Assembly (NCBI GenBank): GCA_030605665.1
Contig: JAUWHW010000064.1
Span: forward strand, 1-56,412
DNA: 56,412 nucleotides
Direction of reading: 5' to 3'
Origin: Dehalococcoidia bacterium
GTDB lineage: Bacteria; Chloroflexota; Dehalococcoidia; GIF9; AB-539-J10
Made by a program: the position numbers and the translations under genes
Notes under the pieces: model-generated
The model's input: only the letters and a program-made list of their open reading frames with translations
Told to the model about the DNA's origin: nothing
Databases searched by the model: none
In this document: positions 41,925 to 51,359 of the stretch, one piece after another
Position numbering within the stretch: position 1 is the stretch's first letter
Layout: each line of letters starts with the position of its first letter

Positions 41925-43427
41925 TCACATACATTTGTTTCGTAAGGCTGCGAGAGCACTTGATATCTCCCTCTCCTGTGCCTCTATCAGCGAAAGGAAT
42001 TCTTCAGGTGTTCGGGTGTCTTCCTCTCGTTTTCGATTTGGATTAACCGCCTTAAGGTCATAATTCTTGGCTTTGATTTCTTCCATAGGCACACTCCAGG
42101 AGTGCTCACTTGAGGTTCGCTCGGGGAGCAACTTAAAGAAATCCTCAAAGTGCTCCGCCGTGAGCGGCTGTTTCTTGGTGATATGGATATTGGAAAGGTC
42201 ATAGTACCAGACTTTTCTTGTTGGCTCTCCTTTGGTAAAAAACAGAAGGTTGGTTTTGCTCGCCGCTCCAGCATTTATAAACACACCGGCAGGAAGGCTG
42301 ACAATGCACCACAAATTGCATTCATCAAGGAGCTTATGCTTGGTCCGAACAAAGGCATTTTCGGTGGTGCGAAACAGAGTCCCTTCATCCATCACTATTC
42401 CACATCGTCCCCCAGCCTTAAGGCTATCAATGACATGCTGAAGGAAAAGCACCTGTGTAGCCCTGGTTTTATAGGCAAAGTGAGTCTGGGCGTCCTTCCC
42501 TTCCTTGCCACCAAAGGGTGGATTAGTCAAAACAATATCATAAAGAGCAGGTGCACCAGCAAAAAGCCCACCATAGACCTCCTGTCCAGTGAGAGTATTT
42601 CCATGCCAGATATGCGGCTCATCCATTCCCTGGAGTATGAGATTGGCCAGCGCAATAGGATAAACGAGGTCTTCCTTCTCACGACCATAAAAGGTGCTAG
42701 TCTTGAGAATTTCGATGTCATCTCCCCTCTCAGCTTTGGCACTCATATATTGATAGGCTTGAGCTAGAAATCCACCGGTGCCACAGCAAGGGTCATAAAC
42801 TGTTTGCCCTACCTTAGGGCTTATCGCCTGCACCATTACCTTGATAATTTGTCTCGGTGTGAAAAACTGACCGCCGTCGTTGTTCTTTTCTCCCATCTTC
42901 TGGAGCAACCCCTCGTAAATTTGTGACAGAGTAAACATGTGGGTCTCATTTACTTGCTCAGCTTTTAGTTCGTGAATTCTATCCAAGATATCCAGGAGGT
43001 TACGCTCAGTATCAATTCGTGTCCTTTCTACGGAAGAAAAGACCTGACTGATTACCTTCTGGCGGACATTAGCTCCCGGGCGGTCTTTGAGACTATGGAG
43101 GGTCGGTATAAGGTCACCATCAACAAAGCTCATAAAACCACCAAAGGTGCCCATTTGTAACTCCTGTCTCTTATTCCCTTCAGGTGCCGCCCAATCACGC
43201 CAGCGATAAGGATATCCCAGAGATGGCTGGAATTCAGCGCCTACAGCTTGTGCCATTTCCATTTCTCTTTCCTCTTTCTCATCCAGAATGCGCAGGAAAA
43301 GCATCCAGGTAAGTTCGGGCACATATTGCAGAGCACCAGCACAATTTGAGCGACGCATAATGTCGCAGATACTCTTGACATAGGCGTTCAGACTCTGAGG
43401 AGTTGTGATTTTGCGGTAGTCTTTCAT
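41925..43427 (-). CDS. hsdM: Type I restriction-modification methyltransferase subunit
   Basis: 500 residues. HsdM N-terminal domain (~1-140), then the N6-adenine methylase: EKNNDGGQFFTPRQIIKVMV (~180-199), SAM motif VYDPCCGTGGFL (~210-221) and catalytic NPPF (302-305). With HsdS it methylates adenine in a bipartite site; with HsdR it restricts. It is the last gene of the operon, 58 bp after the STAND gene. Full length. Confidence 0.94.
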   Translation of the reverse strand: MKDYRKITTPQSLNAYVKSICDIMRRSNCAGALQYVPELTWMLFLRILDEKEEREMEMAQAVGAEFQPSLGYPYRWRDWAAPEGNKRQELQMGTFGGFMSFVDGDLIPTLHSLKDRPGANVRQKVISQVFSSVERTRIDTERNLLDILDRIHELKAEQVNETHMFTLSQIYEGLLQKMGEKNNDGGQFFTPRQIIKVMVQAISPKVGQTVYDPCCGTGGFLAQAYQYMSAKAERGDDIEILKTSTFYGREKEDLVYPIALANLILQGMDEPHIWHGNTLTGQEVYGGLFAGAPALYDIVLTNPPFGGKEGKDAQTHFAYKTRATQVLFLQHVIDSLKAGGRCGIVMDEGTLFRTTENAFVRTKHKLLDECNLWCIVSLPAGVFINAGAASKTNLLFFTKGEPTRKVWYYDLSNIHITKKQPLTAEHFEDFFKLLPERTSSEHSWSVPMEEIKAKNYDLKAVNPNRKREEDTRTPEEFLSLIEAQEREISSALAALRNKCM

Positions 43428-43485
43428 CCCTTAGAAACCAACCATTACGTGTCGCACTCAGTTTAATAAGGCATTTTTATCAAAT

Positions 43486-46400
43486 TTAAAGTCTGTCCAA
43501 CGCATATAAATACTCGTCTACACCTTCCCATTTAAGCTCTATAAGTCTATCCAATGCTCTTAATGCTCTGTTTTCTTCTTCTGGGAAACACTCGAGAATT
43601 GTATTTATTATATTTAAAGGTGCCTTTGAATAACTTGCAGGGATAAAATCCCTTAAATTGTAGAAATCGTCGCCTGCTTCTGCAAGAATATTTTCAAGTA
43701 AGTTAAATACCTCCAAAGGGTCAACCAATATGCTCCTTTCCAAATATCCAAGTATGTAATAAAGAGCCCCACCCCTAATTTTAGGTTTCTTGATGACTTT
43801 CTTTATGATTGGTACGAACTTCTTCAAATCCTCTGGTCTTGCTTGCATAAATAAGATGCTTACTTTGCCCTCTAAAACATCCTGTTGTTCTAGCATGCTA
43901 TTTATGATCTTCAAACATTTGTCTACATTGGCTTCAAATCTTACTTGATTGGCCAATAAATTAAAACTCTCTTCTTCGCCCTTATTGATCAAATGCTCAT
44001 CTTTCAGTAATTTTATTAAACTCTCTTCGGAACACATACCTCTAAGGTAAAATATGCTCATTATTACAGCATATGCTTCTCCTAATTTACCATTTCTTTT
44101 CTCCCACATCTTTTTAAGGACTTCTTGTAAGGCACCAAACTTGTCCTTAGGAGCATATTGCAAGAACTGTGGGATAATTTCAGAATATTCTTCCGGACCT
44201 TTCTCAAAGGCATTGGAAAATAATTCAAAGCATTTGTCCCAGCCAAGTGAGTTTATGGCGTGTGGTAAATATGCTATTAAAGCTGCTCTTACACTTATTG
44301 TTTCGTCTTTAGAAGGCCTTTCTAATATCTCAAGCAAATAACTTTCCTTAAACCGTGATAATAGCAAAATAACCAATTCGGCAAGCGCTCCTCGCGTAGA
44401 ATTTATCCCCTCCATGAGAGCATCGTTGGAGTAACCCTGCTCCCTGTACTCAAAAAATCTATCTTTCTCCGGGTCCTTAGCCTCTGAGAAGCCTAGCAAA
44501 ACATCCTTCAGTTCATTAAATTGATCCTCGGAAAGGTCATTTGCTATTTTTCTAAGAAATCTGACTATTTCTAATTGGAGTGTTTCTCGCTCATATACCG
44601 AAGTAATTAATTCTATTATCCAGCCTATATCTTCCCTGGCAGCGCCTCTCTGTGCGAGCACCGAGAATAGGCGCACAAGATATTCATCGTTCGCAGGATC
44701 GTGGGACAACTTTTCTATTACATCTTTGTATTTACCTAAATCTTCCACAAAAACATTAGCTGCTTCTTGAGCTAATTCTTCAACTCCCCCATAGAATTTA
44801 TCATCCTCAAAATCCCACCTTTCTTTCAAATCTCGGTTTTCTATCAGAAACTTATATAGCGCATCAGGAGCTTTCGCCCGTAATACACCTACTGAAACTG
44901 GTGGTTGGGCTGACTGAACGCCTGTGCTTTTTACCGGGGGAGTATACCTGTATTCTTTCTCAAAGTTATACTTATCTCGAATCTCTTCCAACTTTTTTCT
45001 TACGCGTTCATCATAGAATGGCTCAGGGATATGGTGTAATGGCTTCCAAATCCACACTCTCACTCGCAATTCGTCATCAAATTCTAGTCTTAGCAGTGAA
45101 TTAATAACTCCTTCTCTTTCTCGAGGTGAAATAACTTCAAATATTCTTTCAATTGTCCTTATGAATAATTCAGACTGTTTGTACATGGTTGGATTTGTTA
45201 GATCGCTTCTTAAAATTCTTTTAATATAGCCCAGAATGTCATCTTTGTAATAGGAAGCATTTTCTATTTTGCATAACATTGATAACTGCCTTTGTGACTC
45301 CCACTTACTTTGCTGGAGCTTTTCTATTACTCTTTTCGCCTCCTCCGTCAAATCTGAACAAACCTCTAGCGCTTTGGTCTTATACCACTCGTAAAAGGCA
45401 TACAGTCCAAATCGCTCAGCGTGTTCTGAATAAAGAAGTTCACTTGGCCAATCTGGGAGGCTTTTTTCTCCCGAATAATCGGCAGATAGTATTTGTTCAA
45501 AAAAGTCTGTGGCAGTCAACAATACCTGATAGGGTATCTTTTCATAGATTAACGGTAACACCTTGTCAAATGATTCAGTTAAACTTCCCTGAGGTAGACT
45601 GATTTTGCTTTCCTTATCCTGTAACTCCGTCATAACAGAATCAAAATATAACCCTAATGCTCTTTCGGCGGAGTATCTTGCTATCCTATTACACGTTAGC
45701 TGTACTTCATAATACTGTTTAACAAATTTGCTCCTCACTATCCGATCGAGAAAATCAATATATCTTTCTTTAAGGGGATCATTTAATTCTATTTTAGACA
45801 GTTCATCGGAGAGTCTGCGGAAAAACCACTCAGCGGTTTTGTTATATCCTTGAGCTAATAGTAAAGATGAAATGTCTAATACTTCGGACGGCTTATCTTT
45901 AGCAATCTTGGCTAAGAATGACAAATTTATTCTATATTCTATATCTGAGTCGTCTCTGGTTTTCAGTATTGGGAGAATAAATATATCTTTTAAAACAGTG
46001 TACCAATCAGGATTCGGTCCGCTATTAAAGAATTGAATTATAAGAGTTTGCCCGTCTTTCGTGTTGCTAAATAACCTTAAAAGAAATTTGCCTTCTTTAA
46101 CTGTTGGATTGTCCCAGGAAGCTACATTGGCGAGTACCGCAGTTTTAATATGCATCCTTATTGCTTCACCTTCTTGCTTAAATCCTATCCTCTTATTGAG
46201 AGCCTCTTTAAAAAACAATTTACTCAGTTCTTCAAAAAGTCTTTTTTCTGAACTCAAACGGAGAAACCCAAGTATATGTCTAAGAACAGGTCTGATAAAT
46301 AGACTCTGATCATGCTCCACTGCGAACTCCGCTATTGATTTACCCTCATCAATAACCTTCCAGGCGGAGAAGTAATCAATTAGTGTTTGATGGGCAAAGC

Positions 46401-47235
46401 TCAATTTCTGATTAGTCGAGTCAATTTGGATGATACCTGTAATCCCAGGCCTCTCCGTTTTTTTAATATTTTCGAGTAATTGAATATTGATGGAAGGATA
46501 AGACAAATAGATTGTCCTATTCCTAATCATCAGCTCCGCTAGTTTGGTTAATAAACTTGCCTCATTTGTTGATAGGTTCAACACTTCGCACAGTTTTGCG
46601 TAAAGACTTTGTAGAGTACAAATATCTTTAGGATCTCCACCTCTTTGGATAATATCCGCGATTATTCTTAAGTGTAATGGTATTCTAAGAAACTCTCGGA
46701 TTTTTGGAGAGACAGAGTTGTAATCATAGCCTAAGTTAGTGAAAACTCTGTTCATAAACTCATTCGGTAGAAGTTCAATAGGTATTTTCTCTGACCATGC
46801 TTGTTCATTCATTGGATATAAATGCTCGGCCTCAAAATTTCTTGAGGCACAAATCACGGTCATACCATTTATATTCTTAAGTTTATCCACATAGAAAAGC
46901 CACCCTTGAAGCTCCTTTCTGCGGCTATAAGTTAACACATCCAAAGAATCTAACAATAAAACCTTTGGTTTATCTGCATCTTTTCTTCTTTCAAATAAGG
47001 CATATACATCATTTGGTGAATCTGCCTCATTTAAAAACTCTGCTCTAATAGCAGTTAAATATCCCACTTTATCTTTAAATTCATCGTAAAGTTGACTCAT
47101 AAAGACACTTTTACCACTGCCTGGCTGACCAACGATAAGTATTACCCTGCCTTCTCCTTTCAATTCTAAGGATTTTGAAGCTATTTCTTTAACTTTTGGA
47201 TAGAAGTATTGCTCTCCTACAATTTCTCTAAACAT
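43486..47235 (-). CDS. Large STAND-type P-loop ATPase with helical repeats, embedded in the type I RM operon
   Basis: 1249 residues. Walker A GQPGSGKS (36-43), Walker B KVLLLDSLD (91-99) and VICASRN near 127 mark an AAA/NACHT-like ATPase at the N-terminus. A helical region with SFAHQTLIDYFSAWKV near 270 is like the NACHT helical part. The remaining ~900 residues are mostly charged helices in repeat-like pairs (HEAT/ARM-like solenoid by eye), probably a sensor. Its start is 2 nt after the DUF4062 gene, so they should form one system. This matches, in two parts, the domain order of the fused protein at 7762-10647. Role inferred: phage sensing and effector activation. Confidence 0.75.
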   Translation of the reverse strand: MFREIVGEQYFYPKVKEIASKSLELKGEGRVILIVGQPGSGKSVFMSQLYDEFKDKVGYLTAIRAEFLNEADSPNDVYALFERRKDADKPKVLLLDSLDVLTYSRRKELQGWLFYVDKLKNINGMTVICASRNFEAEHLYPMNEQAWSEKIPIELLPNEFMNRVFTNLGYDYNSVSPKIREFLRIPLHLRIIADIIQRGGDPKDICTLQSLYAKLCEVLNLSTNEASLLTKLAELMIRNRTIYLSYPSINIQLLENIKKTERPGITGIIQIDSTNQKLSFAHQTLIDYFSAWKVIDEGKSIAEFAVEHDQSLFIRPVLRHILGFLRLSSEKRLFEELSKLFFKEALNKRIGFKQEGEAIRMHIKTAVLANVASWDNPTVKEGKFLLRLFSNTKDGQTLIIQFFNSGPNPDWYTVLKDIFILPILKTRDDSDIEYRINLSFLAKIAKDKPSEVLDISSLLLAQGYNKTAEWFFRRLSDELSKIELNDPLKERYIDFLDRIVRSKFVKQYYEVQLTCNRIARYSAERALGLYFDSVMTELQDKESKISLPQGSLTESFDKVLPLIYEKIPYQVLLTATDFFEQILSADYSGEKSLPDWPSELLYSEHAERFGLYAFYEWYKTKALEVCSDLTEEAKRVIEKLQQSKWESQRQLSMLCKIENASYYKDDILGYIKRILRSDLTNPTMYKQSELFIRTIERIFEVISPREREGVINSLLRLEFDDELRVRVWIWKPLHHIPEPFYDERVRKKLEEIRDKYNFEKEYRYTPPVKSTGVQSAQPPVSVGVLRAKAPDALYKFLIENRDLKERWDFEDDKFYGGVEELAQEAANVFVEDLGKYKDVIEKLSHDPANDEYLVRLFSVLAQRGAAREDIGWIIELITSVYERETLQLEIVRFLRKIANDLSEDQFNELKDVLLGFSEAKDPEKDRFFEYREQGYSNDALMEGINSTRGALAELVILLLSRFKESYLLEILERPSKDETISVRAALIAYLPHAINSLGWDKCFELFSNAFEKGPEEYSEIIPQFLQYAPKDKFGALQEVLKKMWEKRNGKLGEAYAVIMSIFYLRGMCSEESLIKLLKDEHLINKGEEESFNLLANQVRFEANVDKCLKIINSMLEQQDVLEGKVSILFMQARPEDLKKFVPIIKKVIKKPKIRGGALYYILGYLERSILVDPLEVFNLLENILAEAGDDFYNLRDFIPASYSKAPLNIINTILECFPEEENRALRALDRLIELKWEGVDEYLYALDRL

Positions 47236-47237
47236 TC

Positions 47238-47858
47238 CTAAAATCCCCTATTGTATTCTCTAAAATCTTCCTTAGTAGGTAAAGGTGTAAAAGGCTCTCC
47301 TTTTTCTATAGTTTGTATGGAATATTTTTCCCCTAACCACTCAGAAATATTTTGCTTTAGCAGACGACAGAACCCTTCTTTCGAAGAAAACTCCGCATAC
47401 TCTATTTGTTCACTCTTGAGGGCTTCTTTAAAACCTCTTACCTTTTCCAACTGCTGAGTGTCTATCTTCGAGGGACTTATGGGAGAATCACAAAAGAATA
47501 CCCACAGCTCTTTATCTAACTTTTTTGCTAAGTAAAACTCTTCTTCTGTGCCTGAGCTATAACTCATACCTTCTAAATTAGTTCCGGGAGGAGACCCAAA
47601 TCTTGTCCACAATATTCCTAGAAAGATATCACAATTCTCAACTAACCGATGGTTTATTCTGTCTTGAACACGAGGTTTACCCCTTCCCAACCATATATTT
47701 TTCTTCCAATGCCTTAACTCTAATTGTAGACCGAACTTCCTGAAATAAATATTGCCATCTTGGATTGACTGTTCAACAACATTTAAAAAGTCCCCTTCTT
47801 TAATTGCGTCTTCCGGACAAGAGAGAAAGACTTTTATCTCCTCAAAATCCGTCGTCAT
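47238..47858 (-). CDS. DUF4062 protein, partner of the STAND ATPase
   Basis: 206 residues. EIKVFLSCPEDAI at the start, then CDIFLGILWTRFGSPPG (~74-90), GTEEEFYLAKKLDKELWVFF and a C-terminal helix: the DUF4062 (TIR-like) pattern. In other STAND proteins this domain is fused at the N-terminus of the ATPase; here it is a separate gene with a 4-nt overlap with hsdS and a 2-nt gap to the ATPase. It might be an NADase-like or signalling effector; a catalytic glutamate is not assigned. Confidence 0.8.
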   Translation of the reverse strand: MTTDFEEIKVFLSCPEDAIKEGDFLNVVEQSIQDGNIYFRKFGLQLELRHWKKNIWLGRGKPRVQDRINHRLVENCDIFLGILWTRFGSPPGTNLEGMSYSSGTEEEFYLAKKLDKELWVFFCDSPISPSKIDTQQLEKVRGFKEALKSEQIEYAEFSSKEGFCRLLKQNISEWLGEKYSIQTIEKGEPFTPLPTKEDFREYNRGF

Positions 47859-49099
47859 AGTTCGCCTCGAAGTGCCTTTCTTAAAATTGCCTGGGGAAGA
47901 GCATTAACAGCTTCCAATTGCTTCTCAACGGTTTCTTTGAGTTTTTCAGCTTTGGCCATCTTATCTCTAAGTTCTGAGGCAATGTGCTCTTGCACCTCTA
48001 CTAGCGGTAGCGGAACCTTGAACGATTTTAATTGACTTCCTGAGAGATTGGGGATTGTTGTCTTGCTTTCTTGTCCACTATATGACCCAAAAACTTGGAA
48101 AGCAGCTTGCATCCAGTACATATAGAAATCTGGCACGACATCGTCGTTTAGCCTACGCAAACGATGAATGTGGTTCTGATGAAGGCAGATTTCCAGTTCC
48201 CCCCTCCAAATCGCCGTCCTGCCAACCTCACCACCCTCACACACCAAGAGGTCACCAGGCTTTAGGAATAGTCTAGAAACCTCCCCATCAGTGAAATCCA
48301 TCTCATCCAGCGTGGACAAGTCGATACGCCCCCAAAGTACGTTTAGTGTCCGAAGAAACGGGTGTGGGGAGATGCCCTCTCGCCTCTTCGGAGACATGGC
48401 AATCCCCTGCTGCACATGAAAAAGCTCCCCTAGCCTTCTCCTCTCCCATCTTTTTGTCTCCTCACTTTCGAAGACCTGGCGGAGGTAAGCTGAGGGCAGA
48501 GCTTTGGCAGCCTCTAACTGCGCCTCGCAGGCAGTGCGTGCATGCTCCACTTGTGCCATCAATTCTTGAACCCTGGCTGCAATCCGCTTTTGCTCGGGGA
48601 GGGGTGGGAGGGGAATGCCGATAGAGCGGACTTGGTTATCTGTAACAGCAGGGTATAGCATACCCCTTACTTCCCCCGAAACGGTCTCGACAAAATCACG
48701 TGTCTGCACCCAATAAAAGAGATACAAAGGGTCAATCATGGTGGTTGGACGGAGCACAGAGAAGCCCGTACTACAGATTTCACCATCTAGCTCACTAGGC
48801 ACCAAAGCAACAGCGTTTAGGTTTGGACGCGTGGTTGCTACCAGAACATCGTTCGCCTTAACTAACTGGCGAGCCCGACTTGGTGCATCGCTGCCCATAA
48901 CTCCCCGCGCTTCGGTTATCCTCTTATGGGTGGTGTCAATGCTTGAGATGTCAATATAACGAAAGGGAATATCTGGACATACCGTAGGGTCGTGTGTTTT
49001 GGCTTCTTCACAGACTCCCCCCAGCCTGACCCATTGCCAGCCCTGCGGGAGTGAGGAGTTTGAATTGGAGATTGTGGAATTGCTCACCTCGTTACCCAT
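47855..49099 (-). CDS. hsdS: Type I restriction-modification specificity subunit
   Basis: 414 residues with two target recognition domains: LPQGWQWVRLGGVCEE (~18-33) begins the first and WERRRLGELFHV (~215) the second. Each is followed by a helical spacer: PLPPLPEQKRIAARVQELM (~155) and PLPLVEVQEHIASELRDKM (~365). Each spacer ends with a similar tail, ALPSAYLRQVF and ALPQAILRKAL. It sets the DNA site for HsdM/HsdR. AAGGACA lies 5 nt before the ATG. Full length. Confidence 0.93.
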   Translation of the reverse strand: MGNEVSNSTISNSNSSLPQGWQWVRLGGVCEEAKTHDPTVCPDIPFRYIDISSIDTTHKRITEARGVMGSDAPSRARQLVKANDVLVATTRPNLNAVALVPSELDGEICSTGFSVLRPTTMIDPLYLFYWVQTRDFVETVSGEVRGMLYPAVTDNQVRSIGIPLPPLPEQKRIAARVQELMAQVEHARTACEAQLEAAKALPSAYLRQVFESEETKRWERRRLGELFHVQQGIAMSPKRREGISPHPFLRTLNVLWGRIDLSTLDEMDFTDGEVSRLFLKPGDLLVCEGGEVGRTAIWRGELEICLHQNHIHRLRRLNDDVVPDFYMYWMQAAFQVFGSYSGQESKTTIPNLSGSQLKSFKVPLPLVEVQEHIASELRDKMAKAEKLKETVEKQLEAVNALPQAILRKALRGEL

Positions 49100-49131
49100 T
49101 CGATGTCCTTATCGTTCTTTAATTCCTTTAT

Positions 49132-49174
49132 TATGTCCCCTTTATGTCCCCTTTATGTCCCCTTTGTCCCCTTT
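49132..49174 (-). repeat. 11-bp tandem repeat between AlbA_2 and hsdS genes
   Basis: The unit AAGGGGACATA (minus strand) occurs three times plus a shortened copy. It covers the last codons and stop of the AlbA_2 gene and the hsdS leader. Eleven is not a multiple of three, so copy-number change would alter the AlbA_2 C-terminus (now ending KGTKGT). Confidence 0.8.
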
Positions 49175-50511
49175 AGAACATAAAATGTTCCTTTACCGGT
49201 AACTCCTGATTGGCTGAAAATTTCCTTCCCAACCAAGTCTACAAGGTCTCGACTTGCAGTTTTCTTGATGGCGCCAACAAGTTGTTGATATTCTTTATTT
49301 GTTATCTTCCCTTTCTCCTTTGCATACATCACAGCCTTTATCTGCCGCTCGTTTAACCCCATCTTCCTCAGGTTCTCTTCGGTATAAATGTCTTTGTAGA
49401 AATAGACCGAGAACCCACCCATCTCCTCCTTATATTCTGGCTCTGGTAGCCCAGCTCCCTTCATCCACTCCACCATTCGAACCGTACCACTACCGTATTG
49501 CTCGATGTAACCAGCAAGATAAAATACTTTGGCAATTAAAGGATTGCGCAAACACGATTGGTGCGGTTTTTTCAGTTGTTCTACTGTTATGCCTTCAGGA
49601 AGACCACCCAGGTTGGAGAACCAGATGTGGTCATCATATACCTTTATTGTAGTGAAATTGGCTATGTTGAAATAGTCTCTGTGAATAAGGGCATTCAGCA
49701 CTGCTTCCCGAAGGGCAGGAATGGGGTAGTCCCAGATGTCCTTTCGCTCTATCCCCCTTATTTCGTAGCGGACGCCGATATGCTGCTTCAGAATATTCAG
49801 CGTTTCGTCAAACTGCTGGAAAAGGTTCCCTTTAACCCATTTGTCGTCAATTATGGTGGTCTCCGTCTTGAAACGGCCTATTCGGACGCAAAGGTTAATG
49901 AAATGTTTTTGTGGATTTTTGCCAAAAAGGAGAATAGCTCCGTTGGTGAGCTTACCATCTGCCATAAGCTCCAGCTTTTCCAGGACAACCTCAGGTGGTT
50001 CATCCAGAGATACACCAGCAAGCCTGTTCCTTTCCACAGCAAGGCGGGCAAAGCGATGAACAATTTCAGTGTCTATTTGCTCCAGAGGAAAATCGCCCTT
50101 CAGGGAGTCCCAGGTTTTGCCTCTTAAAAGAAGTGCTCGGAGTTTTTCTGGACTCATCTCCCTGGTGGTATTCCCCACTCGCTCATAATAGCGCCCTTCG
50201 TATGAGGCGGGATAACCTGAGCGGGCAACCTTAACCGCAATTAGCCGCTTATCTCCTATGTCCATAGTTTCTATTCCAGGATAAAGGGATAACTTGTTAA
50301 CAATGCGATTGGTTAAATCCTCCAGAAATTTGCCTGAAGGCTCGATTCCCACGATATTACCTTTGTTATTCACGCCAAGCAAAATCGTGCCACCTTTTGT
50401 ATTTGTGAAGGCAGAAATAGTTTTATAAAAGGCGGCGTTAGGGCTTTCCTTGAACTCCACCGCCTCGGTTTCTCCTGAAGTTATCAGCTTAACCACCTCG
50501 CCTTCACTCAT
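49153..50511 (-). CDS. AlbA_2/Schlafen-like ATP-binding protein
   Basis: 452 residues. AlbA_2 domain: ETEAVEFKESPNAAFYKTISAFTNTKGGTILLGV (key residues EFKES ~18 and GGTILLGV ~39). A GHKL-like ATPase C-terminal part follows with REAVLNALIHRDY (~265) and QYGSGTVRMV (~340). A winged helix, ITNKEYQQLVG, lies near the end. Such COG2865 proteins often occur in type I RM operons and are proposed regulators or accessory defence factors. It overlaps hsdR by 4 nt. Confidence 0.85.
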   Translation of the reverse strand: MSEGEVVKLITSGETEAVEFKESPNAAFYKTISAFTNTKGGTILLGVNNKGNIVGIEPSGKFLEDLTNRIVNKLSLYPGIETMDIGDKRLIAVKVARSGYPASYEGRYYERVGNTTREMSPEKLRALLLRGKTWDSLKGDFPLEQIDTEIVHRFARLAVERNRLAGVSLDEPPEVVLEKLELMADGKLTNGAILLFGKNPQKHFINLCVRIGRFKTETTIIDDKWVKGNLFQQFDETLNILKQHIGVRYEIRGIERKDIWDYPIPALREAVLNALIHRDYFNIANFTTIKVYDDHIWFSNLGGLPEGITVEQLKKPHQSCLRNPLIAKVFYLAGYIEQYGSGTVRMVEWMKGAGLPEPEYKEEMGGFSVYFYKDIYTEENLRKMGLNERQIKAVMYAKEKGKITNKEYQQLVGAIKKTASRDLVDLVGKEIFSQSGVTGKGTFYVLKGTKGT

Positions 50512-51359
50512 ACGGCAAATAACCTCTTCTTGATTTCAAGGATGATATCTTTGGGCTCACCTAGTGTTTTCAGAGCCTCAAGTCCGCCAGCTTTCTTGAC
50601 TTCAGGAGCGCTCAGGACATAAGGGTTCTCTAACTCCTCGGTGCCACCTTTGACGAATTGTTGGGCGAGGGCTATCAAGGTGTTTCCGGTTTGGGGTGGC
50701 AGCCTTCGAAACCAATCGGCATGCTTATATTGCAGTGCTTCAACGCGCTCTTTCCTGGTCTTGGGAGCTGTTCCATATGCAATTTGGGTAAGGACATCGT
50801 AGAGGTCATATTCCTGCCATTGCATTATCTCGCGGAGCAGACGCACGCCACGACCATCATCGGGGAGCTTATCTATTAAGGTTTTTCGTTCGACTGGCTC
50901 TGCCCAAATGCTGCGGAAATCATCGAGGGTTTTGACTTCCTCCACAAGGTGCGTGGCCAGAAGCTCACGGTATTCTTCGACAGTCACCATGCTCAACTTG
51001 CCTTCTTTCTGGGTTACAATATATGTCCCGGCAGGATTAACACAGACATCAAACCCTTCCACCCGTATAACCTTTTCTTTCTCTCCCCCTTTGGGTTCCT
51101 TGGTTTCCCGGGTAGGGACGGGACGAGTTACAAATCCCTTTCCCAGAAGGCGCGTAGCATTGGTGTAATCGTAGACGCGGAACATCAACTTGTTTGTCGG
51201 TGGATGAAGCCTCGTTCCTCTGCCCATCATCTGGTGGAAAGCGATGGGGGAGCGGACATATTTGAAAAAGACTACATTGCGAACGCAGGGCACATCCACG
51301 CCGGTGGTAATCAAATCAACAGTAGTAGCAATAAAATGGCTTCGCATTAAGCCCCTCAA
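50508..51359 (-). CDS. hsdR: Type I restriction enzyme R subunit, C-terminal piece (frameshift product)
   Basis: The piece contains helicase motifs V and VI: HFIATTVDLITTGVDVP and FHQMMGRGTRLHPP, then the C-terminal HsdR domain. The apparent start at 51359 is a TTG in mid-domain. The same frame is open upstream to about 51430 and reads RLEPYAFECTAEVGG and SRYIRDLRG, just what should join the N-terminal piece. So this is the second half of one gene, not a separate one. It overlaps the AlbA_2 gene by 4 nt. Confidence 0.9.
   Translation of the reverse strand: MRGLMRSHFIATTVDLITTGVDVPCVRNVVFFKYVRSPIAFHQMMGRGTRLHPPTNKLMFRVYDYTNATRLLGKGFVTRPVPTRETKEPKGGEKEKVIRVEGFDVCVNPAGTYIVTQKEGKLSMVTVEEYRELLATHLVEEVKTLDDFRSIWAEPVERKTLIDKLPDDGRGVRLLREIMQWQEYDLYDVLTQIAYGTAPKTRKERVEALQYKHADWFRRLPPQTGNTLIALAQQFVKGGTEELENPYVLSAPEVKKAGGLEALKTLGEPKDIILEIKKRLFAV

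Noticed and set aside
37500..43427. Integrase or recombinase gene driving the cassette array
   Set aside because: None of the open frames here shows tyrosine or serine recombinase motifs; the excisionase-like HTH at 38242 is better explained as an antitoxin.
50508..51359. Separate gene starting at the TTG at 51359
   Set aside because: The start lies inside helicase sequence and the frame continues upstream with HsdR-like residues; it is the second part of a frameshifted hsdR.
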